Below are positions 24,597-34,669 of a DNA stretch of 35,115 nucleotides, in pieces (positions within the stretch are counted from its first letter, which is position 1; every line of letters starts with the position of its first letter). The DNA is taken from NCBI GenBank assembly GCA_030682655.1, contig JAUXNU010000050.1, positions 1 through 35,115 of the forward strand, written 5' to 3'. A program made the position numbers and the translations under genes. The notes beneath the pieces are model-generated. The model was not told where the DNA came from and made no database searches. It saw only the letters and a program-made list of their open reading frames with translations. This stretch comes from Actinomycetota bacterium (GTDB taxonomy: Bacteria; Actinomycetota; Coriobacteriia; Anaerosomatales; JAUXNU01).

Positions 24597-25382
24597 GTGA
24601 AGATCGCTATCTCGGGCAAGGGGGGTGTCGGCAAGACCACGCTGTCTTCGGGCTTGGCCCGCGCGTGGGCGTCCGAGGGTCGTCGTGTGATCGCTATCGA
24701 CGCCGACCCGGACGCCAATCTCGCCACCGCGCTCGGCGCCGACGCCGCGGCAGCGGCCGCATGCGTGCCGCTTTCCGAGATGGACGACCTCATCGAGGAG
24801 CGCACCGGCGCCCGCCCGGGCCAGGGCGGCATGTTCAGCTTGAACCCGGACGTCTCCGACGTGGTCGAACGGTGCGGTACCGACATCGGTGGCGTGACCC
24901 TGCTACGCATGGGGACGGTCGAGCGCGGCGGATCGGGCTGCATGTGCTCGGAGGGCGTGTTCCTCAAAGCATTCATGCACCACTTGCTCGTCGAACGAGA
25001 CGACGTCGCGATACTCGACATGGAAGCCGGAATCGAGCACCTTGGCCGAGGAACAGCGGAAGCTGTCGACGTGCTCGTCGTGGTCGTGGAACCCGGAGCG
25101 CGAAGCGTCCAGACGGCGCACCAGGTAAACTCCTTGGCGCAGGACATCGGCGTGCGCGAAGTCCTGGCCGTGGGCAACCGCGTACGGGGTAGCGAGGACA
25201 TCGCCTACCTGCGCGAGGCGCTCGGGGAGATCGAACTCATCGGCGCACTGCCAGAAAGCGAGGCTGTACGTAAGGCGGACCGCGAGGGCCGCTCGCTGTC
25301 CGGTACAGACCAGACGTTCACCGACGCGCTGCGCACCATTGCGGCGGCGCTCGTAGGCGAATCCGAGCGTTCGAGAGAATGA
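24597..25382 (+). CDS. cooC: CO dehydrogenase nickel-insertion ATPase, CooC family (CMC type)
   Basis: This is the second MinD-like nickel chaperone of the cluster. The 261-residue protein has the Walker A GKGGVGKT (8-15), DADPDANLATALG (37-49) and the C-x-C nickel motif within GSGCMCSEG, then DMEAGIEHLGRGTA. This set is typical of CooC from CO dehydrogenase operons. The start is GTG at 24597 after GGAAGGG. It overlaps the acsE region by a few bases. Having both this and the CYC-type ATPase (7823) suggests one serves CooS and the other AcsB, which sequence alone cannot prove. Confidence 0.93.
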   Translation: MKIAISGKGGVGKTTLSSGLARAWASEGRRVIAIDADPDANLATALGADAAAAAACVPLSEMDDLIEERTGARPGQGGMFSLNPDVSDVVERCGTDIGGVTLLRMGTVERGGSGCMCSEGVFLKAFMHHLLVERDDVAILDMEAGIEHLGRGTAEAVDVLVVVVEPGARSVQTAHQVNSLAQDIGVREVLAVGNRVRGSEDIAYLREALGEIELIGALPESEAVRKADREGRSLSGTDQTFTDALRTIAAALVGESERSRE

Positions 25383-25393
25383 GGAGGACTCAG

Positions 25394-26218
25394 ATGCTTG
25401 TCATCGGCGAGAAGATCAACATCATGAGCAAGACCATCGGACCGGCAATGAAGGAGCGTGACCCCGAGCCGATCCGCCAGATGGCGCACAGGCAGGTCGA
25501 AGGTGGCGCAAACGTGCTCGACATCAACCTGGGGCCGGCAACCAAGAACGGCCCCGAGATGATGGAGTTCGTCGTCAGAACCGTCCAGGAGACGGTACCG
25601 GACATCCGGCTCTGCCTCGACACGATGAACCCGGATGCGATGGCGGCAGGACTAGCGCTGTGCAACCTGCAGCCCATCATCAACTCCACGTCCGCCGAAC
25701 GGGCGCGCCTCGAGACCTTCCTGCCTCTCGCCAAAGAGTACGGCGCCGACATCATCGGCCTGGCCATGACCGAGGCGGGAGTCAGTCGCGACGCGAACGA
25801 ACGGCTCATGGCGGCGACCGAGATCATGGGCGCGATGATGGAGTTCGACGTGCCGCTGGAGCGCCTCTACCTCGACCCGCTGCTCCTGCCGATCGCGGTC
25901 GCCCAACAGCAGGCGGCCGAGGCTATCGAGTCGATCGCCATGTTCAAGCAGCTCAACGAACCGCCGCTCAAGACCGTGGTCGGGCTCTCGAACATATACA
26001 ATGGGTGCCCCGAGCACGTGAAGTCCCCGTTGGCAGCGGCTCTCTTGGCCCTTCTGATTCCTGTCGGCCTCGATGCGGCGATCATGGACCCGAACGACGA
26101 GCTGCAGATGGCCGTCGTCAACCAGGACCAGTCGGTGCTTGCCGCCGACACCACGGTCGAGAAATCGATGGCCGTGCTTAGAAACGAGACACTGTACTGC
26201 AACTCGTACCTCGACTGA
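25394..26218 (+). CDS. acsE: Methyl-THF:corrinoid iron-sulfur protein methyltransferase
   Basis: This cytosolic pterin-binding TIM-barrel enzyme moves the methyl group from methyl-THF to cobalt of AcsCD. The 274-residue protein has the characteristic opening LVIGEKINIMSKTIGPAM, the pterin-binding GANVLDINLGPA, LDTMNPDAMAAGL, PIINSTSAE, and GLSNIYNGCPEH followed by DAAIMDPND. Length is close to Moorella MeTr (262). The ATG at 25394 lies six bases after GGAGG; an in-frame ATG at 25379 inside cooC is less likely. It ends the acs group; the formate dehydrogenase group starts 25 bases later. Confidence 0.96.
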   Translation: MLVIGEKINIMSKTIGPAMKERDPEPIRQMAHRQVEGGANVLDINLGPATKNGPEMMEFVVRTVQETVPDIRLCLDTMNPDAMAAGLALCNLQPIINSTSAERARLETFLPLAKEYGADIIGLAMTEAGVSRDANERLMAATEIMGAMMEFDVPLERLYLDPLLLPIAVAQQQAAEAIESIAMFKQLNEPPLKTVVGLSNIYNGCPEHVKSPLAAALLALLIPVGLDAAIMDPNDELQMAVVNQDQSVLAADTTVEKSMAVLRNETLYCNSYLD

Positions 26219-26243
26219 TCGATCGTCGCCGAGAGGACCGGCA

Positions 26244-26777
26244 GTGAGCCAGGACCGTTGCACATGCGCCGAGGAGCAGGAAACCCGCGAGATCGATCTC
26301 GCGTTGCTCGACCCTGTCTTCGAGCGCTACGCGGACGATCCCGGAGCACTCATCCCGGTGCTGCAGGCAACTCAGGAGACCTACGGCTACCTCCCCGAAC
26401 CGGCGATACGCGCAGTCGCGAGTGCGCGCAACGTCCCCCTCTCGGAGGTCTACGGCGTTGCCACGTTCTACGCGCAGTTCCACCTGAGGCCGCGTGCCGA
26501 AACGATCGTTCGCATCTGCCATGGCACGGCCTGCCACGTGCGAGGCGCTCCCGAGGTGACCCGCGCGGTCGTCGAAGAACTCGGCGTGAAGGTGGGCGAG
26601 ACGACTCAAGACCTGGCGTTCACAATTGAGTCTGTCGCGTGCGTGGGCTGCTGCTGTCTCGCACCCGTCATGCTCGTCGGTTCCGAAACCTACGGACAGC
26701 TGGACGTAGTGCAGACCCGTCGCATAGCCGCCTCCCTGCGCGAGAAGGCAGATGAGCGAAAGGATGCCCTGGAGTGA
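26244..26777 (+). CDS. NuoE-like [2Fe-2S] subunit (copy 2, formate dehydrogenase-linked)
   Basis: The 177-residue thioredoxin-fold ferredoxin has the cluster pairs CHGTAC and CVGCC, after VYGVATFYAQFHLRP, as in NuoE/HndA/FdhE2-type subunits. GTG at 26244 follows gagagg; longer readings in the same frame run into acsE and are not believable. It overlaps the NuoF-like gene by GTGA. It is clearly related to the copy at 10482 but differs over most of its length, so the two are not a recent duplication. Context with fdhA points to an NAD(P)-linked formate dehydrogenase. Confidence 0.93.
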   Translation: MSQDRCTCAEEQETREIDLALLDPVFERYADDPGALIPVLQATQETYGYLPEPAIRAVASARNVPLSEVYGVATFYAQFHLRPRAETIVRICHGTACHVRGAPEVTRAVVEELGVKVGETTQDLAFTIESVACVGCCCLAPVMLVGSETYGQLDVVQTRRIAASLREKADERKDALE

Positions 26778-28597
26778 GCGGTCCGGTTCCCGTTGAATTG
26801 CGTACCCTGGGAGAGTCCGTCGTCATCCGTGTCTGCACAGGCCCGGGATGCGTGGTGAACGGATCACTGAACGTAGCTGACCGTTTCGAGGAAGTCATCG
26901 CGGCGGTTGGAGCCGAAGACCGCGTACGCGTTGTGCGGACGGGTTGCCACGGGCTGTGCGAGGAAGGGCCCCTCGTCGCCGTCTCTCCACAAGACATCTT
27001 CTACCCGCGCGTGAGCGAGGAGATGGCCGCCCCGATCGTCGAACGACTCATGGAGGATGGCTCCTTCGTGGAGGAGTATCTGTTCCGCCCATCCGAGAAC
27101 GAGGCGCCGATCGAGCGCTATTCCCAGCTCCCCTTCAATCTCACGCAACAACGCATCGTGCTGCGCAGCTGCGGGGTGATCGACGCCGAAGACATCGATG
27201 ACGCAATCGCGTGCGGTGCCTACGACGGCCTGCGCCGCGTGCTCGCTGGGTTCACTCCCGATGCCCTGATCGATGAGATAGAGAGATCCGGGTTGCGTGG
27301 CCGAGGCGGCGCGGGCTTTCCCACTGGCCGGAAGTGGCGGCTCGCTCGCCAAGCCGATGGAGAGCCAAAGTACGTCATATGTAATGCCGACGAAGGCGAT
27401 CCAGGCGCGTTCATGGACCGCAGCGTGATAGAGGGCGACCCGCACAGCGTCCTCGAGGGCATGGCGATCGCCGCGTTCGCCATCGGCACCGATACCGGGT
27501 ACGTCTACGTCAGGGCCGAGTACCCGCTGGCGGCGAGGCGGTTGCGTATTGCAGTCGCGCGGGCCGAGGAGCGCGGGCTGCTTGGCGACAGGATCCTCGG
27601 CAGCGACTTCTCCTTCTCCGTGCGCGTCACGGAAGGCGCTGGCGCCTTCGTATGCGGCGAGTCCACCGCGTTGATGTTCTCCATCGAGGGCAAGCGCGGG
27701 ATGCCGCGTGTCACACCGCCCAGGTCGGTAGAGAAGGGTCTCTGGGGCAAGCCGACGGTGCTCAACAACGTTGAGACGTTTGCCAACGTCCCCTGGATAG
27801 TGACACAAGGGCCGGACCGGTTCCGCGGTTTCGGCACCGAGAACTCCTCAGGCACCAAGGTCTTCGCCCTGACGGGCAGGGTCAGGAACACCGGACTCAT
27901 CGAGGTTCCCATGGGCACCACGATACGCGAGATCGTCTATGACATCGGCGGCGGCGTCCGGGGAGGCCGGCGGTTGAAAGCCGTGCAGATGGGCGGCCCT
28001 TCCGGTGGATGCCTGCCGGAGAAGTACCTCGACCTCCCCGTGGACTTCGACTCGCTCGACAGCGTCGGCGCGATGATGGGCTCGGGCGGACTCGTGGTCC
28101 TTGACGAGGGTGACTGCATGGTCGACATGGCCCGCTACTTCCTAACGTTCACGCAAGACGAGTCGTGCGGAAAGTGCGTGCCCTGCCGAATTGGAACCAA
28201 GCGCATGCTGGAGATTGTCACGCGCATCACCAATGGCAGCGGCGAAGAGGGCGACATCGAGAAGCTCGAACGGCTCGCGAGCGATGTGAGTCGCACTTCG
28301 CTCTGCGGCCTCGGCCAGTCGGCACCCAACCCAGTGCTCACCACGATCCGCTACTTCCGCGAGGAGTACGAGGAGCACATCCGGGAGAGCCGCTGTCGGG
28401 CCGGTGCCTGCGCAGAGCTGTCCCGATTCATCATCCATGCCGAGGCCTGCAAGGGCTGCACGGTCTGCAAGAAGCGCTGTCCGGTAGGCGCCATACGGGG
28501 CGAGATGAAAGAACCACATGCGATCAGCGTGGATCGCTGTATCAAGTGCGGCGTATGCGTTGAACACTGTCCGTTCGACGCGATCGAGAGAATCTAG
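26774..28597 (+). CDS. NuoF-like NAD(P)/FMN subunit with ferredoxin tail (copy 2, formate dehydrogenase-linked)
   Basis: The 607-residue protein has the N-terminal thioredoxin-like [2Fe-2S] domain (CTGPGC, TGCHGLC), the FMN/NAD domain with GRGGAGFPTGRKW, the [4Fe-4S] site ESCGKCVPC (C465, C468, C471) with LCGLGQSAPNP, and a 2[4Fe-4S] tail (C559, C562, C565, C569; C589, C592, C595, C599). All expected ligands are present. It starts at GTG 26774, overlapping nuoE by four bases. With the selenoprotein FdhA and the NuoE copy it would form a soluble NAD(P)-dependent, possibly ferredoxin-bifurcating, formate dehydrogenase that supplies formate to Fhs. Confidence 0.94.
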   Translation: MSGPVPVELRTLGESVVIRVCTGPGCVVNGSLNVADRFEEVIAAVGAEDRVRVVRTGCHGLCEEGPLVAVSPQDIFYPRVSEEMAAPIVERLMEDGSFVEEYLFRPSENEAPIERYSQLPFNLTQQRIVLRSCGVIDAEDIDDAIACGAYDGLRRVLAGFTPDALIDEIERSGLRGRGGAGFPTGRKWRLARQADGEPKYVICNADEGDPGAFMDRSVIEGDPHSVLEGMAIAAFAIGTDTGYVYVRAEYPLAARRLRIAVARAEERGLLGDRILGSDFSFSVRVTEGAGAFVCGESTALMFSIEGKRGMPRVTPPRSVEKGLWGKPTVLNNVETFANVPWIVTQGPDRFRGFGTENSSGTKVFALTGRVRNTGLIEVPMGTTIREIVYDIGGGVRGGRRLKAVQMGGPSGGCLPEKYLDLPVDFDSLDSVGAMMGSGGLVVLDEGDCMVDMARYFLTFTQDESCGKCVPCRIGTKRMLEIVTRITNGSGEEGDIEKLERLASDVSRTSLCGLGQSAPNPVLTTIRYFREEYEEHIRESRCRAGACAELSRFIIHAEACKGCTVCKKRCPVGAIRGEMKEPHAISVDRCIKCGVCVEHCPFDAIERI

Positions 28598-28659
28598 GAC
28601 GAGGTGCTCTTCGGCGAGACGCCCAGTCCGCCGGGAGCCAGGAAGGAAGGGATGAGCCG

Positions 28660-29085
28660 ATGAGAGTCAGAGACATCATGACAGCCCGCGTCGTCGCAAT
28701 CGCACGCGAGGCCACGGTCGCCGAAGCCGCCCGCAAGATGCGAGACGAGCGAGTGGGCTCAATCCTCGTGGTCGAGGACGACCAGCTTGTGGGTATCCTC
28801 ACCGACCGTCAGATAACCCACAGTGTGACTGCCGATGGTCTCGATCCGCGCACCGTAGCCGTAGGCGACGTCATGCACGAGGATTTCGTCCCGCTTGAGC
28901 CGGACATGGATCTTCTCCAGGCGATGCGGCTTATGCGCGAGCTGACGATGCGCCGTCTACCGGTGGTCGAGAATGGCAAGCCGGTCGGCATCGTGTCCGT
29001 ATCGGACATCGCGGACTTCGTACGGGAGGGCGTGGACACGATACTGATGGAAGGCAGCGTGCGAGCGCGCCGGAAAAAAGCCTAG
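28660..29085 (+). CDS. Two-CBS-domain protein
   Basis: The 141-residue protein is two CBS domains with little else: DIMTARVVAI to GILTDRQIT, and DVMHEDFVPL to GIVSVSDIADF. Such stand-alone pairs bind adenine nucleotides and report energy state to partner proteins. It is inserted between the NuoF-like subunit and FdhA. That position suggests regulation of formate dehydrogenase or of the electron-transfer complex, but the target is unknown. A ggaagg site lies about nine bases before the ATG. A lysine/arginine-rich tail ends the protein. Confidence 0.9.
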   Translation: MRVRDIMTARVVAIAREATVAEAARKMRDERVGSILVVEDDQLVGILTDRQITHSVTADGLDPRTVAVGDVMHEDFVPLEPDMDLLQAMRLMRELTMRRLPVVENGKPVGIVSVSDIADFVREGVDTILMEGSVRARRKKA

Positions 29086-29117
29086 GACTGTCCGCAGGAG
29101 CACTGAGAGAGGCGCAA

Positions 29118-31838
29118 GTGACACAGACATCCGCAGAGAGGATCACTCTCACTATCGACGGACGGTCGATCGAGGCGCGCGCCGGGCAAATGGTGCTCGA
29201 GGTCTGCCGAGAGGTCGACATCCGCATACCGACCCTGTGTCACGACCCGCGCCTGGAACCCTACGGAGGCTGCCGACTCTGTCTGGTGCAGATCGAGGGC
29301 GTGCGCGGCTTCCCCATTTCGTGTACCACACGCGCCGCCGACGGCATGATCGTGACCACCAACAGCGAGGAGATAGCTCAGCTGCGGCGTTCCATCGTCG
29401 AGCTGTTGCTCTCCGACCACGAGCTGCGCTGTCTGTCGTGCGACTCGGTCGGCGCGTGTGCTCTGCAGGATATCGCCTACGAGTTCGGGATTGAGGAGTC
29501 GCCCTACCAAGGAGAGCGGCACCGTGTATGGACGGGAGTCGACGACGGGCTGATCGAGCGCGACTACGCCAAGTGTATCTCGTGCGGCCGCTGTGTTCGC
29601 ATCTGCCACGAGGTCCAAGGCTGCGACGTCTACGGATACACCGATCGCGGCTTCGAGGCAATACCAAACACTCCGTATGGCACGTCGCTGCTCGACGCCG
29701 GCTGCGAGTTCTGCGGCCAGTGCGTGTCGACGTGTCCCGTCGGCGCGCTGACCGACCGCATGCGGCGCTTCACGGGCCGAGCCTGGGAGCTGGAGCACAC
29801 CGACACGACCTGCGGCTATTGTGGTGTCGGCTGCACGATCACGTACGCACACAAGAACGGCACTATCACCGGCGCCTCGGCGCCGCTGGACCGTGGTGTC
29901 AACCAGGGAAACCTCTGCGCCAAGGGGCGCTACGGCTACGGGTTCGCCGCGCATCCCGACCGCCTCACGACCCCGCTCGTCAGACGCGACGGCGAACTCA
30001 CGCCTGCGACCTGGGACGAAGCGATCGCCGCGGTCGCTGCCGGCATCCGCCGTGTGGTCGACGAGCACGGCCCCGACGCGTTCGCCGCGCTTGCCTCGGC
30101 CAAGTGCACGAACGAGGAGAACTACGCCTTCCAGAAGATGATCCGCGCGGGAGTCGGCACGAACAACGTCGACCACTGCGCCCGGCTTTGACACAGCTCC
30201 ACGGTGGCCGGTCTGGCCGCCTCATTCGGAAGCGGAGCGATGACGAACTCGATCGGCGACCTCGGGCAAGCCGACGTCGTCTTGGTCGTGGGCTCGAACA
30301 CCACCGAAGCACACCCGATCATCGGCATCGAGCTCAAGAAGGCAGCGCGACGCGGGACCGAGATCGTCATCGTCGATCCGCGGCGCATCCGGCTCGTAGA
30401 CCATGCGTCGCAGTGGTTGCAGATCGACCCGGGCACCGACATCGCACTCGTCAACGCGATGATGCGGGTCATCGTCGACGAGGGCCTCGCCGACGACGCC
30501 TTCATCGCCGAGCGCACCGAGGGCATCGAGGAACTGCGCGCCGTGCTTGCCGGGTATGATTCCGACACGGTCGCGGAGATCGTCCGCGTACCTGCCGAGG
30601 AGATTCGCGCCGCTGCGCGCACCTACGCGCGCGCAGACGCCGCCGCGATCGTGTACTGCATGGGCGTCACGCAGCACGAGTCGGGTACGGCGCAGGTCCG
30701 GGCGCTTGCCAACCTCGCGATGCTCACCGGCAACATCGGGCGACCCGGCACCGGCGTCAACCCGCTCCGCGGCCAGAACAACGTCCAGGGTGCGTGTGAT
30801 ATGGCGTGCTTGCCGGTCAACCTGCCCGGCTACGCCAGCGTCACGGACGATGTCGCACGCGCAAGGTTCGAGAAAGCGTGGGGCGCCACGCTCTCCTCGG
30901 CAGCGGGTCTGACCCTGACGGAGATGATGGACGCAGCGGCGACCGGCCACGTGCGAGCCATGTACGTGATGGGCGAGAACCCCGTGCTGTCCGACCCCGA
31001 CCAGGCGCACGTCGTCGAGGCACTTGAGAAGCTCGATTTCCTCGTCGTGCAGGACCTCTTCCTGACCGAGACGGCCGCGCTGGCCGACGTCGTACTGCCA
31101 GGAACGGCATCTGTCGAGAAGAACGGCACGTTCACGAACACCGAGAGGCGAGTCCAGCGCGTGCACGCCGTGGTTCCGGCACCCGGAGACGCACGCAGCG
31201 ACCTCGAGATCATCGGACGCGTCTCGACCGCTCTCGGCTACGAGATGCCATTCGCCGAACCCGCCGAGGTCATGGCCGAGATAGCCGGGGTCACGCCCTC
31301 GTACGGCGGCATCAGCTACGAGCGTCTCGAGTCCGGCGGCCTCCAGTGGCCATGCCCGACAGAGACGCATCCGGGTACACCCATCCTGCATGTCGACAGC
31401 TTCACCCGCGGGCTCGGCGCGTTTGCGCCGACGGAGTACCTCCCCCCGAGCGATGCAGCTGGCGGCGGCTACCCGTTCGTACTGACGACCGGCCGCGAGC
31501 TGTGGAACTACCACACGAACAGCTTGACGGGACGCTCGGCTGGACTCGCCGAACTCAATCCGGTGGCTCACGCCGAGATACACCCGGCCGACGCAAACCG
31601 CCTCGGACTGTGCGACAACGACTGGATCGAGATAGCGAGCCGCCAAGGAACCCTCTGCGTCCAGGTGCGCATCTCCCAGCGCCCGAAGCGAGGCCTGCTG
31701 TTCATGCCGTTCCACTTCGGGAAGGCGCCCGCAAATCGGCTCACATCGACCCGTCGTGATCCGGTCGCCAAGATTCCCGGGCTCAAGTACAACGCAGTGA
31801 GTGTTCGAGCGTGCGAAGCGCCAGAGGCCGGCGTGTAG
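29118..31838 (+). CDS. fdhA: Formate dehydrogenase alpha subunit, selenocysteine-containing (TGA at 30189-30191 read as Sec)
   Basis: This subunit reversibly converts CO2 and formate at a molybdenum or tungsten bis-pterin centre. Read through the in-frame TGA, it has 906 residues: NuoG-like wires ([2Fe-2S] C41, C52, C55, C69; H101, C105, C108, C114; 2[4Fe-4S] C153-C163 and C196-C206), a [4Fe-4S] site C232, C235, C239, C267, then the catalytic domain. Sec358 sits in DHCARL-U-HSSTVAGLAASFG, the classical FDH active site, and a dinucleotide-binding domain forms the end. Without read-through the catalytic domain would be lost. A SECIS hairpin follows the TGA. The GTG start at 29118 follows gagagagg. 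The stop is three bases from a convergent gene. Confidence 0.95.
30203..30221 (+). promoter_or_regulatory. Bacterial SECIS hairpin for Sec358 of fdhA
   Basis: A seven-pair stem (30203-30209 with 30215-30221, one G-U pair) closes the loop GGTCT, 11 bases after the TGA at 30189-30191. The GGUCU loop is the SelB-recognised loop of the E. coli fdhF element, and spacing from the UGA is in the normal range. The hairpin lies inside the coding frame, as expected for bacteria. It implies SelA, SelB, SelD and tRNA-Sec elsewhere in the genome. Confidence 0.88.
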
Positions 31839-31841
31839 CCC

Positions 31842-32138
31842 CTACGCCTCGCCCTCACCCTGGTCTTCGCTGCCGTTGCCTGTCTCCCGAGGGCCGAGTT
31901 CGAGCATGCCAGACTGCAAGAGGTCATCGTAGCGCGCAGCCCCAAGACACGTCCGCGCCGAAACACACCACGCCGCACAGACCGGCGCGACCTTCCGGGT
32001 CACGCGCGCCCCGCACTTGGGACACTTCCGCCGCTGCTCGTCGGAGAACAGCTCGACCATCGTGGCGCACTCGGGACAGCGCACGTCGTCGGTGGTGATG
32101 TAGCGTCCGTCCGAACCGGGGCACGAGGCGGTTCCCAT
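31842..32138 (-). CDS. Small zinc-ribbon protein of unknown function
   Basis: The 98-residue protein has two CPxC knuckles, RCPECATMVELF and KCPKCGARVTRK, forming a zinc ribbon, and further cysteines in CAAWCVSARTCLG. Proteins with the pattern 'CPGxDxRY...CPxC...FFxDExRRxCPxCG...CAxWC...CLG' recur in anaerobes that have CODH/ACS or HD-domain phosphohydrolases; that association is from memory and no function is established. It ends convergent with fdhA, three bases away, so it belongs to the minus-strand group. The C-terminal tail is acidic and low-complexity. Confidence 0.8.
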   Translation of the reverse strand: MGTASCPGSDGRYITTDDVRCPECATMVELFSDEQRRKCPKCGARVTRKVAPVCAAWCVSARTCLGAARYDDLLQSGMLELGPRETGNGSEDQGEGEA

Positions 32139-32208
32139 GGCGTCTCCCTGTCGCAGTCACGTCCTGTGACAAGGATACCCAGCAACGCGCATGCCGCATC
32201 CGGACTCG

Positions 32209-32760
32209 CTAGGGAGCGATCGTGAAGTCGGCACGTGCACCGCTCGGGAGCTCGTAGCTCACCGTGTATGTCTCGCCCTCGCCCCTCGGGGCCGCAAAGA
32301 CGACGTTTATGTCGACTCCACCGCCAGGTGCCAGTCCCGGAGCGTCGCCGGCATCTCCCTCGTCCACCCCGTGTGTCCGGACGGAGAAATCGTCCACCTC
32401 GAGTACTCCCTCGGTGCCTTGCGCAACCGGTAGCTGCTCCTCGTACGGCAGAGCGATGAACGAATCCGAAACGTTGCGCACCTGGAGCTCAACAACGAGC
32501 AGCTGCCCGGAGAATGTGGCGTCGACAACCTGGATATCGAGGCCCTCAAGGGTGATGGTGTCGCCGACCTGTCCGGTCGCGGCTCCAACGCCATTGAACA
32601 CCTGACCCCGATCGGGTCCGTACGCATTCGACCACCAGAGGAACCCCCCGATGGCTGCGAAGACGACGACCGCGACGACCAGACGCTGTCGTAGCGTGCT
32701 CGGCCAGTCTCCCCCGCCGCCGACCGCGTGTCCTTTGCGAAGATTCATCGGGAACCACAC
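32209..32760 (-). CDS. Membrane-anchored DUF4352-like protein
   Basis: The 183-residue protein has a short basic, glycine-rich N-terminus, one hydrophobic segment (about residues 26-45, LVVAVVVFAAIGGFLWW) and an exported beta-rich domain with LLVVELQVRNVSDSFIALPY, the pattern of DUF4352/telokin-like extracellular domains. It lacks a lipobox cysteine, so it is likely an uncleaved signal anchor. Start is GTG 32760, with AAGGGG upstream, or ATG 32748. It lies 62 bases downstream of rlmH on the same strand. Function is unknown. Confidence 0.72.
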   Translation of the reverse strand: MWFPMNLRKGHAVGGGGDWPSTLRQRLVVAVVVFAAIGGFLWWSNAYGPDRGQVFNGVGAATGQVGDTITLEGLDIQVVDATFSGQLLVVELQVRNVSDSFIALPYEEQLPVAQGTEGVLEVDDFSVRTHGVDEGDAGDAPGLAPGGGVDINVVFAAPRGEGETYTVSYELPSGARADFTIAP

Positions 32761-32822
32761 CCCGTGCCCCTTTCTCCTCTGTGAACGCTACGCCAGGCAC
32801 CGGCGCTCAACAAGACCCATTC

Positions 32823-33283
32823 CTACCGGTGGTACGGCTCCCCCCGCATGATGCGAAACGCCCGGTAGACCTGCTCAAGGAGCACGACCCGCGCAAGCTG
32901 GTGCGGCAGCGTCATCGCACCGAAGGACAGGCGCTCCTCGGCACGCTCGAGAACTGCTTCGCCGAGGCCGGCAGCGCCTCCGATGACGAAAGCGAGATGA
33001 CTTCGACCGTCGAGCCCGTGGGACGCGACCCATGCTGATAGCGCCTCCGAAGACAACTGGCGTCCGCAGGCGTCGAGGGCTACCAGATGCGCACTATCGG
33101 GGAGCACGCGGAGGATGTCGGCCGCCTCCTCGGCGATCGCACGGGATTCGTCGCGAGAGACATCACGGTCGGCGACCTCGACGATGTTGACCGTCGCGTA
33201 CGGGCCGAGACGCTTGACGTACTCCGCCGCGGCATCCCGCCACCACGGCTCCTTGAGCTTCCCGACCGCTATGATCGTGACCC

Positions 33284-33287
<4 letters not shown>
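32823..33287 (-). CDS. rlmH: 23S rRNA (pseudouridine-1915 N3)-methyltransferase
   Basis: This SPOUT-family enzyme methylates pseudouridine 1915 in helix 69 of 23S rRNA. The 154-residue protein matches the usual length (about 155-159). It starts VTIIAVGKLKEPWW, contains LDACGRQLSSE, the SAM-binding knot FVIGGAAGLGEAV and the C-terminal LPHQLARVVLLEQVYRAFRI-MRGEPYH signature. The ATG overlaps the htrA stop by ATGA, a coupling often seen where rlmH follows an htrA-type protease. Confidence 0.96.

Positions 33288-34669
<1,382 letters not shown>

Noticed and set aside
29118-30191. fdhA as a pseudogene or two genes split by a stop codon
   Set aside because: The TGA is at the active-site Sec position, the frame continues without shift, and a SECIS hairpin follows.
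30222-31715. Minus-strand open frame of 497 codons over the second half of fdhA
   Set aside because: It is antisense to the conserved molybdopterin domains of formate dehydrogenase; a GC-driven shadow.
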